From NCBI GenBank assembly GCA_964384825.1, contig CAYLMM010000042.1, positions 1 through 24,329 on the forward strand: a DNA stretch of 24,329 bases, written 5' to 3'. Numbering within the stretch: position 1 is the first letter of the stretch; each line of letters starts with the position of its first letter. The position numbers were made by a program, and so were the translations under genes. This document shows positions 1 to 5,671 of this stretch, piece by piece. The notes beneath the pieces are model-generated. The model did not search any database. It saw only the letters and a program-made list of their open reading frames with translations, and was not told the DNA's origin. This DNA comes from CAYLMM01 sp964384825. Lineage in GTDB: Bacteria > Krumholzibacteriota > Krumholzibacteriia > LZORAL124-64-63.

Positions 1-1084
1 TGTCCTGCTTCAGCTTGCGCACGGCCAGGAATTCGAGGATGCGTTCCTTGACGTCGTCGAGACCGTAATGATCCCGCTCGAGCACCTTCTCGGCGTTCTT
101 CAGGTCGACCTTGGCCGGCGAGCTGGTCAGCCACGGCAGGTCGAAGAGCCAGTCGACGTAGGTCTTGCTGACGGTGTACTCGCTCGCCCCGGGCGACATG
201 CGGGCCAGTCGGTCGACCTCCTTCGCGGCGACCTCGCGCACGTTCTCCGGAAGCTCGGCGGACTCCAGACGCTCCCGCAGCTCGTCGATCTCCACGGTCG
301 ATTCGTCGGTGTCGCCCAGCTCGCGCTGGATCGCCTTCATCTGCTGGCGCAGGTAGTATTCCCGCTGGTCCTTGTCGATGGACTTGCGCACCCGCGACTG
401 GAGCTTCTCCCCGAGTTCGACGACCTCCAGCTCGCGCACCACGATCTTGGCCAGGTACTGCAGCCGCTGCAGGACGTTCGCCCTGCCGAGGACCTCCTGC
501 TTCTCGGCCACGTCGATATCGAGATTGGTGGCGATCAGGTCGGCCAGGCGCCCGGGATCGTCGAGGTTCATCACCACGACCTTCAGCTCGTCCGAGAGCC
601 CTTCGCTGGCGTCGATGATCTTCAGGAAGTTGTTCGCCACCCCGCGCATGTAGGCCAGGGCCCGCGATTCGGGCGCGGGCTCCTCCTCGATCTTCGCGAC
701 CCGGGCCTTGATGTAGGGCTCGGTCTGCACGAAGGAACGGATGCGGATGCGGGCGACGCCCTGACCCAGCAGGCGCATGCTGCCGTCGGGGAAGCGCAGC
801 ATCTTCTGGATCTTCACCGCCGTTCCCACGCGGAACAGCAGATCCTCCTCGGCTACGTCCTTCTCGTCCTCTTCGGAGACGTCGCGCTGGGAGACGGCCG
901 CGAGCATCTTGTCCTGCGCCAGGCAATCGTCGGCCAGACGGATGAGGTTGGCGTCGCTCAGGACCAGCGGCACCATCATGAAGGGAAAGATCACGGCGTC
1001 GCTGATCGGCAGGACGGGCAATTCCTCGGGGATGAAGCCCTCCGCGGATTCGACATCGCGCGTATCGTTTCCTAGTCCGTTCAT
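1..1084 (-). CDS. lon: Lon ATP-dependent protease, N-terminal part (cut by left edge)
   Basis: Lon is a cytoplasmic AAA+ serine protease that degrades misfolded and regulatory proteins. The frame stays open to the left edge and gives 361 residues. It begins MNGLGNDTRD and soon shows the Lon substrate-binding start (ELPVLPISDAVIFPFMMVPL), then the family features LLFRVGTAVKIQKML and LRFPDGSMRLLGQGVARI. The helical linker follows (DQREYYLRQQMKAIQRELG), then the stretch just before the ATPase domain (YVDWLFDLPW, DHYGLDDVKERILEFLAVRKL). The Walker A site, AAA+ module and Ser-Lys protease domain lie beyond the window. The ATG at 1084 has GAGGAG (1100-1095) ten bases upstream. The gene begins 45 bases after the Hsp20 stop, so the two are probably co-transcribed. 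The family call is firm; whether the rest is intact cannot be seen. Confidence 0.95.
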   Translation of the reverse strand, partial: MNGLGNDTRDVESAEGFIPEELPVLPISDAVIFPFMMVPLVLSDANLIRLADDCLAQDKMLAAVSQRDVSEEDEKDVAEEDLLFRVGTAVKIQKMLRFPDGSMRLLGQGVARIRIRSFVQTEPYIKARVAKIEEEPAPESRALAYMRGVANNFLKIIDASEGLSDELKVVVMNLDDPGRLADLIATNLDIDVAEKQEVLGRANVLQRLQYLAKIVVRELEVVELGEKLQSRVRKSIDKDQREYYLRQQMKAIQRELGDTDESTVEIDELRERLESAELPENVREVAAKEVDRLARMSPGASEYTVSKTYVDWLFDLPWLTSSPAKVDLKNAEKVLERDHYGLDDVKERILEFLAVRKLKQD

Positions 1085-1129
1085 CAGGATCGAGCTCCTC
1101 TCGGCGCCGGTTCGGCCTTGGTGCGGGCG

Positions 1130-1582
1130 TCAATCGCCTTCGACGTCGATACGGCGGCGGTCACCGTCCGCCGTCCGTCCCTTGCGAAAAGTCACGAAGA
1201 GGAAACCGGTGCGGTACGCCGCGACGGCGGACCCCACGTCCACATCGACCGGGATCGCGATCCGCCGAACGAAGGGACCGACGTTGATCTCCATCTTGAA
1301 GAAATGCTTCTTCCCCCGCGGCGAGATGTTGTTGCGCTCGCCGCGGATGGTCAGCGATTCCCCGTCGGTCATCAACTCGATATCGGCGGGCGACATTCCC
1401 GACAGATCCACCTGCACGATGAATTCGTCTTCGGTCTCGTAGACGTCGGTGGCCGGATGCCAGTTGAGATCGTCCTCGATCGGCACCGCGCGGCCGCGTT
1501 GCGCATACGAGGTGACGAAGATCTCGAAGAGTCCGTCCACATCCTTGGGCCCGTCGGAACGGGTCGTTTCATCCAGGAGCAT
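1130..1582 (-). CDS. Small heat shock protein, Hsp20/alpha-crystallin family
   Basis: This is an ATP-independent holdase chaperone that binds unfolding proteins in the cytoplasm. With the chosen start it has 150 residues. The alpha-crystallin domain runs from about residue 41 (WHPATDVYETEDEFIVQVDL) to about 135, including the strands ESLTIRGER and the GFLFVTFRK segment. A short tail has an Ile-x-Val motif (IDV, residues 145-147), like the oligomerisation motif of the family. The start is ambiguous. The ATG at 1582 has GGGAGG (1593-1588) at five bases, whereas the in-frame ATG at 1615, which adds 11 residues, has no ribosome site, so 1582 is preferred. It lies between the sugar kinase and lon, and the chaperone-protease pairing suggests a stress role. 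No CIRCE element is visible upstream. Confidence 0.93.
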   Translation of the reverse strand: MLLDETTRSDGPKDVDGLFEIFVTSYAQRGRAVPIEDDLNWHPATDVYETEDEFIVQVDLSGMSPADIELMTDGESLTIRGERNNISPRGKKHFFKMEINVGPFVRRIAIPVDVDVGSAVAAYRTGFLFVTFRKGRTADGDRRRIDVEGD

Positions 1583-1646
1583 TTCAGCCTCCCAATACCC
1601 CGGGTTCTCGGCCATGGCGAAATGCTAACCGCGCCGCGCAGGGGCG

Positions 1647-2618
1647 TCAACCGGTACCCTGCCTTCCCGGAGGCGGCCAGGCGTCGGGAAACGGCCATCC
1701 CGGAGGCGATTGCGGCCGCGACCCGCCCCCGCGCAGCAGTTCGTCGAGTTCGGAAAGGGTCGGCAAGCCGTCCCGGCCGCCGTACCGCCGGCATTTCAGG
1801 GCCGCGACGGCGGCCCCCCGGCGCAGGCATTCCTCGAAATCGAGTCCCGCGGCCGTGCCGAAGGCGTAACCCGCGTGGAAGGCGTCTCCGGCGCCGGTGG
1901 TGTCGACCACCGGAACGGCGAAGGCCGGCACGTGCAGGAACCCGCCTTCGTCCAGGCCGACGCAGCCGGCGGCGCCGAAGGTCATCCCGACCCGCCGCGG
2001 GCCGAGCGCGGCCAGCGCCCGCAGGGCTCCGGGAGGATCGGCGACCCCGGTCAGGGCGGGCGCGAAGATCTCCGACGAGATGACATCGGTGCAGAGGGGC
2101 GTCAGTTCCGACATCCCCGCGCGCGCCGTGCCGGCGTCGAGGACCACGGGCAGATCCCTCTCCCGGGCCGCCGCCGCCAACCGCAGGCACAGGGCGGGCT
2201 CGTGGCTGTCGCAGTAGAGCAGGTCGATCCCGTCGAGCCAGTCGGGGCCGGCGATATCCGGCGCCAGCGACGGCAGTCCGCCTCGGGTCCAGAGGATGCG
2301 CCGGGAACCGTCGGCGGGATCCACCAGGATCAGGGCCCGCGGCGTACGGGCCCGCGCGAAGACGGGCGACAGCGAGAGATCGACTCCGGCGGCCTCGAGT
2401 TCGGCGCGCTGCATGCGGCCCGGATCGTCGCCGGCCAGGGCGGTCGCCAACCTCACCTCGCATCCCAACCGGGCCAGGGCCACCGCCGCGGTGGCGCCGG
2501 GGCCGCCGCCGCCGGCCCGGATCGTCTCGACCTCGAACTTGCTGTCCGCGGGCGGGACCTCCGGCAGCGGCGTGATCACGTCCCAGGCGTTGTAGCCGAC
2601 CACGAGGATTCGGGTCAC
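1647..2618 (-). CDS. PfkB/ribokinase-family carbohydrate kinase
   Basis: The product is a predicted cytoplasmic sugar or nucleoside kinase of 323 residues. The N-terminal strand VTRILVVGYNAWDVI leads to the glycine-rich substrate region RAGGGGPGATAAVALARLG (residues 34-52). The second PfkB signature, VVDTTGAGDAFHAGYAFG, lies at residues 237-254, with the catalytic base Asp at 245 in GAGD. The last 25 residues are Pro/Gly-rich and probably disordered. The open frame extends far upstream, but the GTG at 2618 is chosen because AGGAGG (2629-2624) sits five bases before it and the upstream residues lie antisense to the HIT gene. The substrate cannot be named. The gene ends 64 bases before the preferred Hsp20 start, so it may head the kinase-hsp20-lon unit. 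Confidence 0.9.
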   Translation of the reverse strand: MTRILVVGYNAWDVITPLPEVPPADSKFEVETIRAGGGGPGATAAVALARLGCEVRLATALAGDDPGRMQRAELEAAGVDLSLSPVFARARTPRALILVDPADGSRRILWTRGGLPSLAPDIAGPDWLDGIDLLYCDSHEPALCLRLAAAARERDLPVVLDAGTARAGMSELTPLCTDVISSEIFAPALTGVADPPGALRALAALGPRRVGMTFGAAGCVGLDEGGFLHVPAFAVPVVDTTGAGDAFHAGYAFGTAAGLDFEECLRRGAAVAALKCRRYGGRDGLPTLSELDELLRGGGSRPQSPPGWPFPDAWPPPGRQGTG

Positions 2619-2649
2619 CGGGCCCTCCTGTTGCGTCCGCCGGGGGCGG

Positions 2650-2657
2650 TATGATAG
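2650..2657. promoter_or_regulatory. Overlapping divergent -10 elements between kinase and HIT genes
   Basis: The eight bases TATGATAG read as a -10 box on both strands. TATGAT (2650-2655) faces the HIT gene, and TATCAT (2656-2651) faces the kinase gene. Each matches five of six consensus bases. Neither has a good -35 at 16-18 bases, so activator help or extended contacts would be needed. Start sites would fall near 2662 (plus) and 2644 (minus). This is a pattern match only. Confidence 0.35.
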
Positions 2658-2705
2658 CTTCGCGTGCACGGATCGATCGACAACGCAAACCCGGGAGCGT
2701 TCCCG

Positions 2706-3050
2706 ATGTCGGACTGCCTCTTCTGCAGCATCGTCGCCGGCGAGATCCCCTGCGACAAGGTCTACGAAGACGAGAACTTCATCGCCTTCCGCGACATCAA
2801 TCCCCAGGCGCCGGTGCATATCCTGGTGATCCCCCGCCGGCACGTGGCCTCGACCGTGGGCCTGGATCCGGTCGACGCCGAAATGATCGGCGGCCTGGCG
2901 GTGGTCGCGTCGCGGATCGCCTCGTCCGAGAACCTCGACGATGGCGGCTACCGCTGGGTGATCAACTGCGGCGCCGACGGCGGCCAGAGCGTCGCGCACC
3001 TCCATCTGCACCTGCTCGGCGGCCGGGCCCTGGGATGGCCTCCCGGCTGA
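2706..3050 (+). CDS. HIT family (HinT-like) nucleotide phosphoramidase/hydrolase
   Basis: HinT-type enzymes are cytoplasmic dimers that hydrolyse AMP-lysine and related nucleoside phosphoramidates. The protein has 114 residues, the usual HinT size. It opens with CLFCSIVAGEIP, in which Cys4 and Cys7 form the zinc pair seen in many bacterial members. It then has DINPQAPVHILVIPRRH (residues 30-46) and ends with the histidine triad HLHLHLLGG, in which His98, His100 and His102 form the active site and His100 is the likely nucleophile. The ATG at 2706 is chosen over one at 2664 because it starts the conserved domain and has GGGAG (2693-2697) at eight bases. That ribosome site lies in a small hairpin (2692-2705) that touches the start codon. 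The gene is divergent from the kinase and convergent with the histone-like gene. Confidence 0.94.
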   Translation: MSDCLFCSIVAGEIPCDKVYEDENFIAFRDINPQAPVHILVIPRRHVASTVGLDPVDAEMIGGLAVVASRIASSENLDDGGYRWVINCGADGGQSVAHLHLHLLGGRALGWPPG

Positions 3051-3068
3051 TCCGCCGGCATGCGAAAA

Positions 3069-3094
3069 CCGGCCCCGCCGTCGGGCGGAGCCGG
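3069..3094. terminator. Probable bidirectional terminator between convergent genes
   Basis: The arms CCGGCCCCGCC (3069-3079) and GGCGGAGCCGG (3084-3094) pair over 11 positions with one C/A mismatch and a four-base loop. On the minus strand the stem is followed by TTTT (3068-3065), a good end for the histone-like gene that stops at 3138. On the plus strand a weaker CCCTTCTT follows, 18 bases beyond the HIT stop. Confidence 0.6.
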
Positions 3095-3137
3095 CCCTTC
3101 TTCACGACGGTTCGGCGCCGGGGCGCGCCGCGCCGGA

Positions 3138-3793
3138 TCACTTCAGACCATACACTCCCCGATCGACCCGCTTCAGCAGACCGCTGGTGGACAGCGTCCG
3201 GCGCAGGACGTTCGCGAAATTCTTGCTCTTGGTCTTGACCAGCTTGCGCTTCGTGATCGCGTCGTGGATTTCCGGGAAGGTCATCGGCTTGCCGTTGGCC
3301 TTGATGAGATCGACGACCACCGATTCGACCGTGACGCGGGGAGCCTTGGCGGCGACCTTCTTGACCGCCTTCATCCGGACGGCCTTCTTGACGGTCTTCC
3401 TGGCGACCTTCTTGGCNNNNNNNNNNNNNNNNNNNNNNNNNNNNNNNNNNNNNNNNNNNNNNNNNNNNNNNNNNNNNNNNNNNNNNNNNNNNNNNNNNNN
3501 NNNNNNNNNNNNNNNNTGGCGACCTTCTTGGCAGCCTTCTTGGCGACCTTCTTGGCCGGGCGGCCGACCTTCTTCGCGGGCCGACCGGGCTTGCGGCCGG
3601 GCTTGCGGCCGGGCTTCGCGCCTACGGCGGCGCCGGCGAGCAGCTTGTCGATCTCCTTCTCGACCGCGGTCAGTTCCTTGCGCAGCGCGTCGCGACGCAC
3701 CTCGAGCTTGTCCATCTTCTCCTTGGCGTTCAGCAACCGGCGCAGCTCGCCCACCGACAATGAAGTCGGATCGATCATCTTCTTCCGCGGCAT
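3138..3793 (-). CDS. Lysine-rich histone-like DNA-binding protein with C-terminal winged-helix-like domain (interrupted by assembly gap)
   Basis: This is a predicted nucleoid-associated protein. The 92 residues before the gap start MPRKKMIDPTSLSVGELRRL and form a coiled coil (about residues 14-52), then KPGRKPGRKPGRP and VGRPAKK, which resemble AT-hook GRP cores, then AKKVAKKAAKKVA repeats. After the gap come another 92 residues: more Lys/Ala repeats, then a globular domain of about 65 residues (VESVVVDLIKANGKPMTF to VDRGVYGLK) that resembles HARE-HTH-type winged helices. The two halves are in different frames across the 100 Ns, which is expected for a gap of arbitrary length. Both read cleanly into the same repeat, so one gene is inferred, not a pseudogene. 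AAGGAGG (3806-3800) precedes the ATG at 3793, so that start is chosen over 3815 or 3817. A near-consensus promoter lies upstream. Confidence 0.8.
3400..3567. repeat. KKVA-type tandem repeats around a 100-N scaffold gap
   Basis: The 16-base unit TGGCGACCTTCTTGGC occurs immediately left of the gap (3401-3416), immediately right of it (3517-3532), and again at 3541-3556. Variants such as CAGCCTTCTTGG lie between. The Ns fill 3417-3516 exactly. The identical flanks indicate that the assembler stopped in a repeat, so the real number of repeat units is unknown. Confidence 0.85.
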
Positions 3794-3853
3794 GCGATTC
3801 CTCCTTGTTCGGCACACGTCCCCGTCGTGAAGCGAAATGTTACTAACGGCGAA

Positions 3854-3882
3854 ATGGTACGATCATTAATTATTACTGTCAA
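3854..3882 (-). promoter_or_regulatory. Sigma-70-type promoter of the histone-like gene
   Basis: On the minus strand a perfect -35 TTGACA (3882-3877) is followed after exactly 17 bases by TACCAT (3859-3854), which matches four of six -10 bases. The spacer and surroundings are strikingly AT-rich for this genome. A start near 3847 would give a leader of about 54 bases. This is the best promoter match in the window. Confidence 0.6.
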
Positions 3883-3909
3883 ACGAAAGTAACAAATATC
3901 CGTCCTGTT

Positions 3910-5553
3910 TCAACGTGCGTGGATGCGGTCCTCAGGCGCGATCCACCATTGTTCGATACGGTTGAAGGGCGTCAAGGGATGGGGGTCGACGCCGCGCAGG
4001 CGGCGCGACACGCCGACCACGCTTTCGGGGTAATATAGAAAAGTCATGGGGGCGTCGGCGGCTATCAATTCCTGGAAATCCAGCCAGAGCGGCAACGCCG
4101 TCTCGCGGTCGGCGGCGCCCACGGCCGCGGACATCAGGGAGTCCGCCTCGGCGCTGGAGTAATGTCCGTAGTTGTAACGATCCCAGGCGTCGGAACCGAG
4201 CTGGATCCGCGGATCGGGCGAGATGCGCGACGAGAACACGCCGAGATAGGCGTCGAACCTGCCGGCCCGCACGAAGTCGATCGCCGCCGCCAGCTCCATC
4301 ACCCGCGTATCGACCGCCGCGCCGACCGCGCCCAGGTTGTCGCGGATGATGACCGCGCCCGACTCGCGCACCGGGTCCCCGCGACGGGTCAGCAAGGTGA
4401 AGCGCAGATCCTTTCCGTCCTTCTCCCTCACGCCGTCGCCGTCGCCGTCGACCCAGCCCGCTTCGGCCAGCAACCGCGCCGCGGCCTCCGGATCGTGGGG
4501 GTCGGCCGCCAGACCGGGATGGTGCGCCCAGGAGGCCGGCGGGATCGGTCCGAACGCGGCCTTCGCGCGCCCCGCCAGCAGGCCGTCCACGAACAGCGAC
4601 CGATCGATCGCCAGCGAGAAGGCCCGCCGCACCCGCCGGTCGGCGAAGATGTCGTTCTCCAGGTTCCAGGTGATCTCGCCGGTCAGCCGCCCAGGCACGC
4701 CGATCACCTTCACGCCGCGCGATCCGTCCAGCCGCGCCGCCGCCCGCGGCGACAGGTCGTAAATGAAATCGACCTCGCCGGTCTCCAGCGCGACGATGCG
4801 CGCGGTCTCGTCCGGTATGATCCGCAGAACCAGCCGGTCCAGAAACGGAGCCGCGCCCGGATAGCCGGGATTGCGGTCCAGGACGATCCGCGAGTTCCGG
4901 CGCCAGCTGCCGAACATGAAGCGGCCGCAGGACGGCGGAGCCTCGTTCATGGGCCAGGCCCGCACCTCGGCGGGATCGAGTTCGCCTGTGGCCGCGGCCG
5001 GCAGAATGAAATGGCCCAGGGCGGCCACGGCGTCGGTGCGACGCTCGTGGAAGCGGTAGCGCAGGCGGTCCTCGCCGAGGATCTCGACCGCGGCGATGTT
5101 CCCCATCCGCCCCCCCGCCCGCGGCGAGCCCACGGCCGGATCCACGAACAGGCGCCAGGTCGCGGCGATGTCGCGCGCGGTCAGCGGCGACCCGTCCGAC
5201 CAGAACCAGGGCCGCAGCTCCACATCGGCGGACAAACCGTCGGCCGCCACATCGATTTCGCGGGCGATGCGGGGATGGTAACGGTAGTCCTCCCCCATCT
5301 CGACCTGGCAGTCGAGCAGCAGGTTCAGCACCTGGCCCGCATAGGGCGAACGGTGGATCAGGGGATTGAGGACGTCGGGATCGTCGGCCAAGGCGAGAAC
5401 GGCCGTCCCGCCGGGAGTCGGAGCGATCGAGCCGTCGACCGGCGGCGCTTCATCCCCGCCGCAGCCGCCGAGCAGGCCGGCTCCCAGGACGCCGCCGAGA
5501 AGTACGGCGAGGAACAACGCGCGGCGGCCGGAACGCGACGGATCGAAAGACAT
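3910..5553 (-). CDS. ABC transporter substrate-binding lipoprotein, family 5 (oligopeptide/dipeptide type)
   Basis: Family 5 binding proteins capture peptides, nickel or sugars outside the inner membrane and hand them to an ABC permease. The protein has 547 residues, normal for the family. It starts with a basic stretch and a hydrophobic segment (residues 12-28) ending in LGGC, so lipidation at Cys31 is likely. The mature part follows the family pattern: GGTAVLALADDPDVLNPL near the start, WFWSDGSPLTARDIAATWRL at residues 115-134, VRRAFSLAIDRSLFV in the middle, AARLLAEAGWVDGDGDGVRE before the C-lobe, and a closing WWIAPEDRI. The ATG at 5553 has GGGAG five bases upstream. No permease or ATPase gene is adjacent, so the ligand and partner are unknown. 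No hairpin follows the stop. Confidence 0.88.
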   Translation of the reverse strand: MSFDPSRSGRRALFLAVLLGGVLGAGLLGGCGGDEAPPVDGSIAPTPGGTAVLALADDPDVLNPLIHRSPYAGQVLNLLLDCQVEMGEDYRYHPRIAREIDVAADGLSADVELRPWFWSDGSPLTARDIAATWRLFVDPAVGSPRAGGRMGNIAAVEILGEDRLRYRFHERRTDAVAALGHFILPAAATGELDPAEVRAWPMNEAPPSCGRFMFGSWRRNSRIVLDRNPGYPGAAPFLDRLVLRIIPDETARIVALETGEVDFIYDLSPRAAARLDGSRGVKVIGVPGRLTGEITWNLENDIFADRRVRRAFSLAIDRSLFVDGLLAGRAKAAFGPIPPASWAHHPGLAADPHDPEAAARLLAEAGWVDGDGDGVREKDGKDLRFTLLTRRGDPVRESGAVIIRDNLGAVGAAVDTRVMELAAAIDFVRAGRFDAYLGVFSSRISPDPRIQLGSDAWDRYNYGHYSSAEADSLMSAAVGAADRETALPLWLDFQELIAADAPMTFLYYPESVVGVSRRLRGVDPHPLTPFNRIEQWWIAPEDRIHAR

Positions 5554-5584
5554 GACGGCTCCCGCCGGTGACGTCCTGATGTTC

Positions 5585-5616
5585 GACGGCGCGGCTCCCG
5601 CTGGAACCGCGCCGTC
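5585..5616. promoter_or_regulatory. Strong stem-loop between C25 peptidase 1 and the binding-protein gene
   Basis: The arms GACGGCGCGG (5585-5594) and CCGCGCCGTC (5607-5616) are perfectly complementary over 10 bp. Three more pairs can form inside the 12-base loop. No T-tract follows on either strand. It could end transcription of the peptidase gene (stop at 5672) or act as a leader structure for the binding-protein gene (start at 5553), because a candidate promoter lies just upstream of it. Confidence 0.5.
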
Positions 5617-5630
5617 AGGGGATCGTCATC

Positions 5631-5659
5631 AGGTTAAGCTCCCGCTGATCGGGGGTCAA
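5631..5659 (-). promoter_or_regulatory. Candidate promoter for the substrate-binding lipoprotein gene
   Basis: On the minus strand TTGACC (5659-5654, five of six -35 bases) is followed after 17 bases by TAACCT (5636-5631, three of six -10 bases). Transcription would start near 5624, so the leader would include the 5585-5616 stem-loop. The -10 match is weak. Confidence 0.3.
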
Positions 5660-5671
5660 CCGGAGGTCGGA

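Noticed and set aside
1583..1646. A CIRCE (HrcA) operator before the small heat shock gene, suggested by GGTTAGCATTT on the minus strand
   Set aside because: Only part of the left half-site is present, and no GAGTGCTAA right half follows at nine bases.
3371..3817. A frameshifted pseudogene or two separate small genes at the histone-like locus
   Set aside because: The frame change falls exactly at the 100-N placeholder, and both sides read into the same Lys/Ala repeat. An arbitrary gap length explains it without mutation.
4435..4460. GTCGCC repeats on the plus strand taken as a possible tandem repeat or CRISPR-like element
   Set aside because: They encode Asp-Gly runs (DGDGDG) on the minus strand in the binding protein and, elsewhere, in the FG-GAP motifs. 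There are no unique spacers or repeat units of array type.
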